Both the position numbers and the translations under genes were made by a program. This document shows positions 7,671 through 15,827 of a stretch of 16,697 nucleotides of DNA, piece by piece. The DNA lies in NCBI GenBank assembly GCA_013138555.1, contig WTCN01000325.1, forward strand, positions 1 to 16,697. Direction: 5' to 3'. The notes under the pieces were generated by a model that did not search any database, was not told the DNA's origin, and was given only the letters and a program-made list of their open reading frames with translations. This DNA comes from Methyloprofundus sp. Lineage in GTDB: Bacteria; Pseudomonadota; Gammaproteobacteria; Methylococcales; Methylomonadaceae. Every line of letters starts with the position of its first letter. Position 1 is the first letter of the stretch.

Positions 7671-9374
7671 ATGTTTTGTTACCATTGCCAGGAAGCTAAA
7701 AAGAATATTGCCTGTGATACCGCAGGGATTTGTGGAAAAAAAGCGGATGTTTCTAGCCTACATGATTTATTAACCTATGTTTTAAAAGGGCTTTCCTTTT
7801 ATGCTGTTAAAGCTAGCGAATTAAAGATTGACGCGCCAAATATTGATAAATTTACTGCACGTGCCTGGTACTCAATGGTTACCAATGTTAATTTTGATGC
7901 CGCTGTATTTGTACAGTTAATTAGTGAAACTGTGCAACGACGTGAGCATTTGAAACATTTAGTGCTCGCTAAGGGAGGGGAATTAAATGAGACTGTGCCC
8001 GCTGAAGCACAATGGCATTATGAAAAAATAGACCAGGCTGAGTTTATCAAAAAAGGTGAAACTGTTGGCGTAATGGCTGACGGTGAACTGACTGGAGAGC
8101 CAGCAGATTTACATGCAGCAAAAGAAATGCTGATTTATGCTGTCAAAGGTCTAGGGGCTTTATTGGAGCATATTCAGGTATTGGATATTTTTCAGCCCGG
8201 ATATTATGCTTTTATGCATCAGGCTGTCGACTTTAGTTTGCATAAAGATGCTAGTCTGGATGATTTATTGGCAATGAACTTTAAATGCGGTGAACACGGT
8301 TTAGAGTTGATGGGGCTATTAGAAGATATTAATTGTAAAAAGTTTGGTCAGCCAGAACCTACGACAGTGCATATAGATACCTGGGATAGACCGGGTATTC
8401 TGGTGACAGGGCATGATTATCAGGATTTGCAGGATTTATTAGAGCAAAGTGCTGGGACTGACGTGGATATTTATACGCACGGTGAAATGATTGCTGCTCA
8501 CAGCTATCCGGCATTTAAAAAATATTTTAATCTAGTCGCCAATTATGGAGGCGCATGGCAGGATCAGAAAACTCAATTTGGTAAATTTAATGGCCCTGTT
8601 TTAGTCACTAGCAATAGTTTCCAGCAGCCTAAAAAGGGTTATATTGATAAGGCGTATACTTCGGGGATGGTCGGCTGGCCTGATATTAAGCATATAGATA
8701 ACCGTCGCCAGCATGAACAGAAAAATTTTGCCGAGATTATTGAGCAGGCGAAACAATGTGCAGCACCGACACCTTTGGCAGAAGGCAGTGTTACTGTCGG
8801 TTATGGCCGCGAGAGCTTATTAGCATTAACAGATAGCATTGCGCAGTCTATTCAGGCAGGTGAGATTCAACATATCATTGTTTTGGCAGGATATGATGGG
8901 CGACATAAAGAACGTCGTTATTACACGCAATTAGTCGAAGCTTTACCTGCAGATACCCTTATTTTAACGGCGGGTGATACCAAGTATCGCTTTAATACTC
9001 TGGATCTAGGTGAGATTAATGGTATTCCGCGCCTTTTAGATGCCGGACAAACGCATGATTTCTATGCTGTCATGCGCTTTTTAAGTCATTTACAAAGCAA
9101 GATGCAGTTAGCGCACTTATCTGATTTACCGCTGTCTTTTAATATTGTCTGGTATGAGCAGCAAACCATCCTGATGATGCTGGCTTTATTTGCTCAAGGG
9201 ATTAAAAATGTTTGTGTAGGCCCAACCCTGCCGCCTTTTTTTAGTGCTGGAATTTTAGAAAAACTGACTGACACCCTGGCTATTAGAGGCATTGATACGC
9301 CGGAAAATGACATTGCTACGATGTTAGAAGAGAAGCAGGAAGAGCAAGAAGAGAGTGTTGTTGAAGAAATTTAA
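7671..9374 (+). CDS. hcp: Hcp (hybrid cluster/prismane) family protein lacking the hybrid-cluster cysteines
   Basis: By overall sequence a full-length (567-residue) Hcp homologue, usually annotated hydroxylamine reductase. The N-terminal cubane motif is intact with C3-x2-C6-x8-C15-x5-C21, the class I spacing. Typical Hcp stretches follow: TGHD (246-249), YTHGEMIAAHSYP (268-280), NYGGAW (291-296), GMVGWP (332-337), YDGRHKERRYYT (408-419) and GPTLPPFFS (517-525). Compared with the remembered Desulfovibrio vulgaris ligands, H248 and E272 are kept, but C312 becomes S316, the persulfide C406 becomes Y408, C434 becomes D436 and C459 becomes T461. E496 is kept while K496 of the reference becomes Q498. 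So the hybrid Fe-S-O cluster cannot be bound in the known way, and hydroxylamine or NO reductase activity is doubtful. The tail (552-567) is very acidic. AGAGAG precedes the ATG. No hcr reductase gene is nearby. Family assignment is firm; function is not known. Confidence 0.9.
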   Translation: MFCYHCQEAKKNIACDTAGICGKKADVSSLHDLLTYVLKGLSFYAVKASELKIDAPNIDKFTARAWYSMVTNVNFDAAVFVQLISETVQRREHLKHLVLAKGGELNETVPAEAQWHYEKIDQAEFIKKGETVGVMADGELTGEPADLHAAKEMLIYAVKGLGALLEHIQVLDIFQPGYYAFMHQAVDFSLHKDASLDDLLAMNFKCGEHGLELMGLLEDINCKKFGQPEPTTVHIDTWDRPGILVTGHDYQDLQDLLEQSAGTDVDIYTHGEMIAAHSYPAFKKYFNLVANYGGAWQDQKTQFGKFNGPVLVTSNSFQQPKKGYIDKAYTSGMVGWPDIKHIDNRRQHEQKNFAEIIEQAKQCAAPTPLAEGSVTVGYGRESLLALTDSIAQSIQAGEIQHIIVLAGYDGRHKERRYYTQLVEALPADTLILTAGDTKYRFNTLDLGEINGIPRLLDAGQTHDFYAVMRFLSHLQSKMQLAHLSDLPLSFNIVWYEQQTILMMLALFAQGIKNVCVGPTLPPFFSAGILEKLTDTLAIRGIDTPENDIATMLEEKQEEQEESVVEEI

Positions 9375-9452
9375 TTTTACCCGCGCACAAGAAAGTAGCG
9401 TGATGAGTCTTGTCTGCTTCTGCTGAGTTTAGAACCTCGGTAGAATGACATT

Positions 9453-11549
9453 ATGTTAAAGTTAAGCCTATTTTGCTACAGCATAGCATTGTTGATACTA
9501 CTGCCTGTGCAGACACTACGCGCTGAACAGGTGAGTATCCCCGTTGTATTAGACTATCCAGTGCTGCAACAAATCATGCTGAATGAAGTGTTTACGCAAG
9601 CTGAACACAGCCTAAAATACGATTTTGATGCTGGTGAGTGCAATACGATTACTTTTTCAAACCCTGACCTAGAACATGAAGCACAGCAATTATTAATTCA
9701 GGTCAAAACACAAATCAGGCTTGGCCTTTCCTTGGGTGGTGGCTGTACCACTGTAACCCAGTGGCAAGGTTATAGCGCCTTACTTAGCAAGCCATTGCTA
9801 AAGCCAGAGCATCCTTTGCAAATATTCTTTAGCACTCAGGAAGTGCGCCTGTTTAATGCACAAGGCGTACGCATACATAATCAGTTGCTAAGCAATGCCA
9901 TCGAGGCGCAGGTAGAGCCAATCATGACGCAATTCAAGGTTGATTTAAGGCCAGCAACACGTCAAACAGGCGACCTTTTAGAGGCCATGCTGCCAGACCA
10001 CTCAGCACAGGCGGTACAGGGGATAGTTAATTCATTGCAGCTTGCGAGAATCGGGGTGACTGAGTACGGCCTGGGAATAGATTTAAACATTGAGTTACAA
10101 AAAACGGCGCGAGTGAAAAAAACAGAGGCCGTATTTTCAGAAACAGAATGGCAAGCATTTAATACCCAGTGGCAACAATGGGATGCTTTTTTTACCTTTA
10201 TCATTAAACAACTGGCAAGGCAGACAAAATCAGCAGAATTGCGTGACACTTTGCTGGATATTTTATTAGATACTCGCTATCAAATTCAGGCAATACTAAG
10301 ACAGCATTCAAACCCCGCACAAGACCCGGTCAAAGCTTTATTTATCCGCAGTTGGCAACAATTACAACCCGTTATACAGCAGATTAGCCTAGAGGCTGAT
10401 AGCACAAAAATACTGCCTGTTTTTTCTTTTATGACAGCAGGGAATGCATTACAGACGTTAGAAAAACTAGGGCCAGAATTCGGTCTGGAGATTTCGGTTG
10501 ATGGCTTACGTCGTTTAGCCCGTCTATTGAATCGGAAAAACAAACAGCCGTTACAATATATGAATGCGCAGGACCCTGACTTATTGCGATTATTTAAGCT
10601 GAATACAATCGAAAAGTCGGAGCCCATAAGCTGGAATTTTAACCCAATATCTGCCGCTCAGGCAGGAAGCAATGTTCAGCGCTTAAACCACTGGCTGCCT
10701 ACGAAAAGTGAAATACCCGTGTATTTAGAGGATATTAGAGCATTGATTTTGCAGCAGCTTGATAAGGGTCAGACATTAAGCCCCGAGTACAGGAAGATAT
10801 ACCGACAACTATTACTGACGACAGCTTGGCAGGAGAGTTGCTGGCGGCAATATGTGGTTAAAGAGCGTAAGCTTGTGCCGTTATCCTCAACGACTGGCGA
10901 TATTGGCCTGTTTCAGATTAATGGAAGGGTGTGGCGAGGTATTTATGCAAAGCATAAATTACGCTGGGATATTGCTTATAATGCACAGGCCGGAGGCGAT
11001 ATTTTGTACCGCTACATGACGCGTTATGCGATTAAAAAAAAGGAGCATAAACGCCCTGGGGGATTAGATAACCTGGCACGCTCTGCCTATTCAATGTATA
11101 ACGGTGGCCCTGCCCGGGTTGCCAGATACCGGCAAACTAAAGGGATTCCTGTATTTCACAAAAAAATTGACCAGGCCTTCTGGGAAAAGTATCAACAAGT
11201 CAGGCAGGGAAAGGAATATGCTGTTGCTCAATGTCTGGGTGCGCCTACATTGGTAAGTCCCAGTAAAAGCAAGCCCACAGCAGGTAAAGCAAAAGTACCA
11301 GCAGCTGACCATAATTTTACGCTGCAATTAGCGGCGCTCAGCGATAAACAGGCCGCAAAAAAAATGCGCCAGAGTTTTAAAGTGGCTGGAAAATATCAAT
11401 ATTATGCCATTAAAAAAAACCGCAAAACCTTATATTTACTGACCTATGGTAACTTTGCTACAAAAAATGCAGCGCATAAGGCAGCGGCTAAATTTACCAC
11501 GGTAAAGCCCTGGGTGCGTAATTTTAAAAGCATTAGGCAGGCGATGTAA
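9453..11549 (+). CDS. Secreted lytic transglycosylase (SLT domain) with C-terminal SPOR domain
   Basis: Predicted periplasmic peptidoglycan-cleaving enzyme of 698 residues. An N-terminal signal peptide (about 1-24) probably ends at LRA/EQ; there is no lipobox. Residues about 25-440 match no domain I can name. The transglycosylase domain spans about 445-580: AWQESCW carries the likely catalytic E461, followed by GDIGLFQINGRVWRG (482-496) and AYSMYNGGPARVARY (545-559). After a Ser/Pro/Lys linker (about 600-617), residues 620-695 resemble a SPOR domain (FTLQLAALSD start, YLLTYGNFAT near 661-670), which binds denuded septal glycan and would place the enzyme at the division site. It starts 78 bp after the Hcp-like gene in the same direction; no terminator is evident between them, so co-transcription is possible. 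The catalytic call is good; the N-terminal role is unknown. Confidence 0.88.
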   Translation: MLKLSLFCYSIALLILLPVQTLRAEQVSIPVVLDYPVLQQIMLNEVFTQAEHSLKYDFDAGECNTITFSNPDLEHEAQQLLIQVKTQIRLGLSLGGGCTTVTQWQGYSALLSKPLLKPEHPLQIFFSTQEVRLFNAQGVRIHNQLLSNAIEAQVEPIMTQFKVDLRPATRQTGDLLEAMLPDHSAQAVQGIVNSLQLARIGVTEYGLGIDLNIELQKTARVKKTEAVFSETEWQAFNTQWQQWDAFFTFIIKQLARQTKSAELRDTLLDILLDTRYQIQAILRQHSNPAQDPVKALFIRSWQQLQPVIQQISLEADSTKILPVFSFMTAGNALQTLEKLGPEFGLEISVDGLRRLARLLNRKNKQPLQYMNAQDPDLLRLFKLNTIEKSEPISWNFNPISAAQAGSNVQRLNHWLPTKSEIPVYLEDIRALILQQLDKGQTLSPEYRKIYRQLLLTTAWQESCWRQYVVKERKLVPLSSTTGDIGLFQINGRVWRGIYAKHKLRWDIAYNAQAGGDILYRYMTRYAIKKKEHKRPGGLDNLARSAYSMYNGGPARVARYRQTKGIPVFHKKIDQAFWEKYQQVRQGKEYAVAQCLGAPTLVSPSKSKPTAGKAKVPAADHNFTLQLAALSDKQAAKKMRQSFKVAGKYQYYAIKKNRKTLYLLTYGNFATKNAAHKAAAKFTTVKPWVRNFKSIRQAM

Positions 11550-11622
11550 GGTTTAAATTGTCTGCAAAATATGGGAAGTCATTATTAAACAATTTCTTAG
11601 GCTAAATAAATATTAGCACTGA

Positions 11623-11631
11623 TGCTATGAT
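11623..11631 (+). promoter_or_regulatory. Possible extended -10 promoter of cobH
   Basis: TGCTATGAT (TGn plus a five-of-six match to TATAAT) lies 30 bases before the cobH ATG. No clear -35 is present at 17 bp, which is acceptable for an extended -10. Confidence 0.45.
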
Positions 11632-11660
11632 AGTTTTAAATTTAGATATGCGGAAAAATT

Positions 11661-12323
11661 ATGCAACAAAATAGCGTAACAGAACAAATGACCCAGGCTG
11701 GGCAAAAAATTGAACATGACTCCTTTGCCATTGTTGATCAGGAAGTAGGCACACATAAGTATTCTGCTGAAGAATGGAATATCGTGCGTAGAATGATCCA
11801 TGCAACGGCTGATTTTGAGTTTAACGGCCTTACCCGGTTTCATCCCGAGGCAGTGTCAGCCGGCTTAAAAGCGATTAGTCAGGGGAGCCATATTATTGCC
11901 GATGTCGAAATGATTTGTGTGGGCTTATCTAAGCCTCGATTGAGTCATTTTGGGGTGACGACACATCACTATATTTCGGATGCTGATGTGATTACGCAGG
12001 CAAAAGCCGAAAATACGACACGAGCGGTACAGGCAATGCGTAAAGCACAGCGTTTAGGCTTATTAGATAATAGTATTGTTGCTGTTGGCAATGCTCCGAC
12101 GGCCTTACTGGAAGTGGTACGTATGATAAAAGAAGAGGGGCTGCGTCCGGCACTTATTGTGGGTATGCCTGTCGGCTTTGTATCTGCCGCTGAGTCAAAA
12201 GATGAAACTGCCTTGTTGCAGGATATTCCCTGGATTATTACTCAGGGGCGAAAAGGTGGCTCTACGCTGGTTGTGGCGGCTATTCATGCCTTGTTAGCAC
12301 TTGCCGAGCAAGCTAGTAAATAA
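11661..12323 (+). CDS. cobH: Precorrin-8X methylmutase (CobH/CbiC)
   Basis: Moves the C11 methyl group to C12 in (cobalt-)precorrin-8 to give (cobalt-)hydrogenobyrinate/cobyrinate, a late step in corrin ring assembly. The 220-residue protein shows the family motifs: RMIHATADFEF (44-54) with the likely catalytic H47, VGNAPTALLEV near 141-151, and IVGMPVGFVSAAESK at about 166-180. Length is close to the usual 210. GGA lies about 7 nt upstream of the ATG. It faces the M48 peptidase gene and is separated by it from the other corrin genes of the window, so it is transcribed apart from cbiD. Confidence 0.96.
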   Translation: MQQNSVTEQMTQAGQKIEHDSFAIVDQEVGTHKYSAEEWNIVRRMIHATADFEFNGLTRFHPEAVSAGLKAISQGSHIIADVEMICVGLSKPRLSHFGVTTHHYISDADVITQAKAENTTRAVQAMRKAQRLGLLDNSIVAVGNAPTALLEVVRMIKEEGLRPALIVGMPVGFVSAAESKDETALLQDIPWIITQGRKGGSTLVVAAIHALLALAEQASK

Positions 12324-12337
12324 GATTAGGTGGGGGA

Positions 12338-12378
12338 ATTTCATGCACCATCGCTCTAGGCATTCTGGTGCATGGAAT
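12338..12378. terminator. Hairpin between convergent cobH and M48 peptidase genes
   Basis: ATTTCATGCACCA (12338-12350) pairs with TGGTGCATGGAAT (12366-12378): 13 pairs including one wobble, with a 15-nt loop. It fills the short gap between two converging genes, where a bidirectional terminator is expected. There is no T-run on either side, so it may act as an RNA 3'-end stabiliser rather than a classic intrinsic terminator. Confidence 0.55.
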
Positions 12379-12387
12379 CTCTCTGGC

Positions 12388-13167
12388 TTATTTACACTGC
12401 GGATTTTTCCCTTTAGCTAATGCCGCTTTGCGCAATTTCAGCGCGTCTGGCATTTGTTTCTGCAGGTCACTGATACGCGTTTCATGGGAGGGATGAGTGG
12501 ACATAAACTCAGGGGGTGTTTGTCCGCCTGCTTTGCCCATATTAATCCAGAGTGCTACGCTTTCACGTGGGTCAAAGCCTGCCTTGGCCATTAAATCTAT
12601 ACCGTAAATATCTGCTTCAGACTCATGAGCCCTGCTAAACGGCATGATAATGCCATATTGTGCCCCCAGCCCTAATAAGCCCATTCCGGTTTGGCCTAAT
12701 TCTGATTCAGGGCTTAGAATGGCCTGAGTAATGGATAAACCCTGACTAACTGCCGTTTGTTGGGAAACGCGTTCATTACTGTGGTTGGCTAAAACGTGAG
12801 CTACCTCATGGCCTAATACCGCAGCTAGCTGATGTTGATTCTGCGCAATTGCCAACAGACCGGTATGCACACCAATTTTTCGGCCGGGTAGTGCAAAGGC
12901 ATTTGCCGAGGGTTCTTTAAAGACGACAACTTCCCAGTCGCCTCCGACTTCATTGGTAATCGCTGTTGCTACACAGCGTACATAAGCATTGATTTTTGGG
13001 TCTTGTTCAATGGGCAGGTCTTTTTTCAGGCTGGTAAAGGATTGTGCCCCCATTTGATCCATTTCACCGCTAGACATCAGTAGTAGCTGTCTTCTTCCTG
13101 TTGGGGAGGTTGCACAGCCTGATAAAAGCATAGCAAACAGAGTGATAGTGAACAATTTTTTTAGCAT
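12388..13167 (-). CDS. M48 family metallopeptidase, predicted lipoprotein (LoiP/YcaL-like)
   Basis: Zinc peptidase of the M48 family, probably acting in envelope protein quality control. The signal peptide ends in the lipobox LLSGC with lipidated C18; residues 19-20 (Ala, Thr) are not Asp, so outer-membrane sorting is expected. The zinc motif HEVAH has H120, E121 and H124, and the third ligand is probably E182 in SRAHESEADIYG (ExxxD with D186). Residues before the active site (SANAFALPGRKIGVHTGLL, 87-105) and THPSHETRI (224-232) are typical of the lipoprotein branch. At 259 residues it is normal for single-domain LoiP-type proteins, with no TPR extension. It runs opposite to the flanking corrin genes and shares the upstream region with cbiD. 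Confidence 0.94.
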   Translation of the reverse strand: MLKKLFTITLFAMLLSGCATSPTGRRQLLLMSSGEMDQMGAQSFTSLKKDLPIEQDPKINAYVRCVATAITNEVGGDWEVVVFKEPSANAFALPGRKIGVHTGLLAIAQNQHQLAAVLGHEVAHVLANHSNERVSQQTAVSQGLSITQAILSPESELGQTGMGLLGLGAQYGIIMPFSRAHESEADIYGIDLMAKAGFDPRESVALWINMGKAGGQTPPEFMSTHPSHETRISDLQKQMPDALKLRKAALAKGKNPQCK

Positions 13168-13196
13168 GATCTTGGTGATTTAATGATTTTTATCAG

Positions 13197-13202
13197 AGTA
13201 TA
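13197..13202 (-). promoter_or_regulatory. Possible -10 element for the M48 peptidase gene
   Basis: Minus strand reads TATACT, 30 bases upstream of the ATG. The -35 position at 17 bp (CTATTA) is poor and falls in the inverted repeat at 13217-13235, which would allow repression of both divergent promoters. Weak on its own. Confidence 0.3.
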
Positions 13203-13216
13203 CCCGAGATTGAACG

Positions 13217-13241
13217 GCATAATAGTTAATTATGCTATAGT
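13217..13241 (+). promoter_or_regulatory. Inverted repeat overlapping an extended -10 promoter in front of cbiD
   Basis: GCATAAT (13217-13223) and ATTATGC (13229-13235) are a perfect 7-bp inverted repeat around a 5-bp centre. The right arm runs directly into TGCTATAGT (13233-13241), a good extended -10 for plus-strand transcription. A repressor bound here would block cbiD and possibly the divergent peptidase gene. TTGAAC upstream lies too far (20 bp) to be a standard -35. Confidence 0.45.
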
Positions 13242-13456
13242 CTTGCTGTGAAAGAAATCTTATTGGATATGCTGACTTATGTAGGAGGGACTTTACTCCA
13301 CTCTACACATTGATATAGAGATTCTCAGATAAATAATTTCTACATTCCTTATTGATATGGCGCAAGATGCGCTTTGTGCCTCAGCACATCCTATACAAGT
13401 TTATAATGATTTAAAGTGGAAATTTAATTTCTGAAAGTCTATAGATAATATGCTTT
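13242..13456 (+). other. Long untranslated leader of the cbiD operon with alternative hairpins
   Basis: About 215 bases without a credible gene. GGCGCAA (13359-13365) can pair with TTGTGCC (13374-13380; 7 pairs, one wobble), or GCGCA (13360-13364) with TGCGC (13368-13372). These two structures exclude each other. A weaker stem, GGAG (13284-13287) with CTCC (13296-13299), lies earlier. I see neither the conserved B12-box nor the rest of a cobalamin riboswitch, nor a T-run that would mark an attenuator. Confidence 0.35.
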
Positions 13457-14554
13457 ATGACACCTAAAAAAACCAAAGGCACACGCAAAGGCTATACCAC
13501 AGGGGCTTGTTCTGCAGCGGCTGCTCGAGCAGCGACTTTAGGGCTGCTGACAGGTAAAGTGCCCGCGCAAATAGAATCTTTATTGCCCAATGGTCAGCGA
13601 GTGATGTTTGTTGTGCATGAAGGCTCGGTGACTGAGTGCTACGCCCATGCCGTGATTATCAAAGATGCTGGCGATGACCCTGATTGTACCCATGGCGCAC
13701 ATTTAACAGCCGATGTACGTTTAATAACGGACTGCGTAGATAAGGTGCAATTAAAAGGGGGGGAGGGTGTCGGTACTATTACTATGCGTGGTTTAGGCTT
13801 AGACGTTGGCGGCCCGGCCATTAATCCTGTGCCGCGAAAAAATATAGAGGCCAATATCCGTGAGGTTGCCAGTGAATTATTGCAGGCGCAGAGCCTGGAA
13901 GTCACTATTTCAGTGCCGGGTGGTCAGGATATGGCGAAGAAAACCCTGAATGATCGCCTGGGCATTATTGACGGTATTTCAATTTTAGGAACGACGGGTA
14001 TCGTGCATCCTTATTCGACAGCAGCTTTTCGTGCCAGTGTTGTGCAAGGTGTGGAAGTCGCTGCCAATCAAGGCCTGCATGCGGTAGTATTGACGACGGG
14101 GGGGCGTACTGAAAAATTTACCATGCGGGAATTAGCAGATTTAGACTCCGCCTGTTTTGTGCAAATGGGTGATTTTTTGGGTCCTGCACTAGATAGTGCG
14201 CAACAAGTGGGCATTCAACAGATTATTATTGGTGGGATGGTCGGGAAATTAACCAAAATTGCGCAAGGCGAGGTGATTACCCATGCGCGGCGCAACCCGG
14301 TCAATACGCAGTTATTAGCAGATATTGCAGCACAAGTGGGTGCCGATGCGTCAGCTTGCGCAGAAATAGCGGTGGGCGAGACGGCTAGGTTTGCCGGGGA
14401 ACGTATGGATGAGTTAGGCTTGGCGACAGCCTTTTATAAAGCTTTATGCACGCGCGTGGTCACGACGCTTGAAGGTCGTTATCCCGGTATCTTTAGCTAT
14501 CGAATATTAATGTGTGATTTTGAAGGAAGAAAGTTAGTAGATTATGGCGAATAA
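13457..14554 (+). CDS. cbiD: Cobalt-precorrin-5B (C1)-methyltransferase CbiD
   Basis: Uses S-adenosylmethionine to methylate C1 of cobalt-precorrin-5B during ring contraction in the cobalt-early (anaerobic) cobalamin route. The 365-residue protein has the family's N-terminal signature GYTTGACSAAAARA (12-25), KDAGDDPDCTHG (69-80), GGEGVGTIT (101-109), LGTTGIVHPYS (177-187), TTGGRTEKF (213-221) and GGMVGKLTKIAQG (259-271). The start ATG has no evident Shine-Dalgarno; another ATG 7 bases upstream is out of frame and stops at once. It overlaps the next gene by 11 bases, so the two are probably translationally coupled. Confidence 0.96.
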   Translation: MTPKKTKGTRKGYTTGACSAAAARAATLGLLTGKVPAQIESLLPNGQRVMFVVHEGSVTECYAHAVIIKDAGDDPDCTHGAHLTADVRLITDCVDKVQLKGGEGVGTITMRGLGLDVGGPAINPVPRKNIEANIREVASELLQAQSLEVTISVPGGQDMAKKTLNDRLGIIDGISILGTTGIVHPYSTAAFRASVVQGVEVAANQGLHAVVLTTGGRTEKFTMRELADLDSACFVQMGDFLGPALDSAQQVGIQQIIIGGMVGKLTKIAQGEVITHARRNPVNTQLLADIAAQVGADASACAEIAVGETARFAGERMDELGLATAFYKALCTRVVTTLEGRYPGIFSYRILMCDFEGRKLVDYGE

Positions 14555-15827
14555 GTGTCAGGTTATCGGGGTACTGGATAACGGCCTTGAGGGGCTATCC
14601 GTTACAGCATTGGAGGCGCTGAATAATGCCGCTGTAGTGATTGCTGCAACGCGTGTATTAACGCTGTTTTCAGCGGCAATCAATGCTGCAGAGTGTAAAG
14701 ATTTAACAGGGAATTTAGGCAAGGTGCCGGAATGGATTGATAGCGCTTTAGCGCAGCAAAAAAAGGTGGTTGTTTTAGCGACTGGTGACCCTTTGTGTCA
14801 TGGTATTGGCAGTTTTTTAGGCAAAAAACTGGGTGCTGAAAAATTGGAAATTATACCTAATGTATCTACCATTCAATTAGCCTTTGCAAGTATAGGAATG
14901 GCCTGGCAGGATGCAAAAATCTGCTCGGTGCATCATAAAGATGCCGGAGAATGGCAAGCGGGTTCTGGTGCTGAGCATGGACTTTATGCTTTATTACAGG
15001 CTATTAATCAACATGATAAATTAGCGATTTTAACCAGCCCCGAAAATAGCCCGGCACGGATTGCACGCATGTTGGTGATGCAAAATATGGCTGATTTATT
15101 TACCATGGTGGTTGCAGAAAACCTGCTGTGTGCCGATGAAAAAGTCTTTCAGGATTTAACGATTACTGAATTAGCCGAACAAGTCTTTAGCGGTAATGAT
15201 GTGGTTATTTTAACGCGTCATCAGGCTAAAAAGCCTGAACTACTTTTTGGCTATGCCGATGAGGCGTTTAAACAGCGCAAACCCGATAAAGGTTTAATTA
15301 CCAAGCGTGAAGTACGTGCCGTATCATTAGCCAGAATGCAGTTAACAGCGACAAGTATCGTCTGGGATATAGGTGCGGGATCGGGTTCAATAGGCATTGA
15401 AGCGGCAAAGTTGTGCGCTAAGGGTCATGTCTATGCGGTGGAAAAAAATGCGGCTGATTTTGCGATTGCAGCTGAAAATGCGCGTGACTTTGCACTGCAT
15501 AATTACACCTTGATTGAAAATAAAGCGCCTCTGGGTATGGCGCACTGGCCAGCCCCAAATGCTGTCTTTATCGGAGGATCGGGCGGTGAGTTGGCTGAAC
15601 TCATTACGCTTTGTCTGGAAAAGCTGCAAACAAATGGTTGTTTAGTGATGAATTTTGTAACCTTAGAGAATCTAAATACTGCATTGGAAACATTAAAACA
15701 AAGTACTGCCTTGTGGGATATAACGCATATGCAAGCATCACGCAGTCAACCTATCTTACATATGAATAGAATGCGTGCAGAAAACCCTGTCTGGGTAGTG
15801 AGCGCACAAAAGGTAGAACAATCATGA
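14544..15827 (+). CDS. cobL: Precorrin-6Y C5,15-methyltransferase (decarboxylating), CbiE-CbiT fusion (CobL)
   Basis: Bifunctional enzyme of 427 residues. The CbiE part (about 4-225) is a tetrapyrrole methylase: GVLDNGLEGLS (9-19) at the start, ATGDPLCHGIG (79-89) and IIPNVSTIQLAFA (103-115). It methylates C5. The CbiT part (about 243-427) methylates C15 and decarboxylates the C12 acetate; it opens with GLITKREVRA (250-259) and has the SAM-binding motif WDIGAGSGSIGIE (274-286), then YAVEKN (297-302). The fused form is usual in proteobacteria and equals CobL of the aerobic route, but with CbiD next door it should act on cobalt-containing intermediates. It overlaps cbiD by 11 bases and cobI by 4 (ATGA). 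Confidence 0.95.
   Translation: MANKCQVIGVLDNGLEGLSVTALEALNNAAVVIAATRVLTLFSAAINAAECKDLTGNLGKVPEWIDSALAQQKKVVVLATGDPLCHGIGSFLGKKLGAEKLEIIPNVSTIQLAFASIGMAWQDAKICSVHHKDAGEWQAGSGAEHGLYALLQAINQHDKLAILTSPENSPARIARMLVMQNMADLFTMVVAENLLCADEKVFQDLTITELAEQVFSGNDVVILTRHQAKKPELLFGYADEAFKQRKPDKGLITKREVRAVSLARMQLTATSIVWDIGAGSGSIGIEAAKLCAKGHVYAVEKNAADFAIAAENARDFALHNYTLIENKAPLGMAHWPAPNAVFIGGSGGELAELITLCLEKLQTNGCLVMNFVTLENLNTALETLKQSTALWDITHMQASRSQPILHMNRMRAENPVWVVSAQKVEQS

Noticed and set aside
10286..10627. Minus-strand open frame of 113 codons
   Set aside because: Antisense to the transglycosylase gene; Ser/Cys-rich product without any motif or ribosome binding site.
13357..13434. Possible 25-codon leader ORF before cbiD
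   Set aside because: No Shine-Dalgarno, no codon run typical of attenuation, and no T-run after the nearby hairpin.
13242..13456. Cobalamin riboswitch upstream of cbiD
   Set aside because: The conserved B12-box and accompanying elements were looked for and not found on the plus strand.
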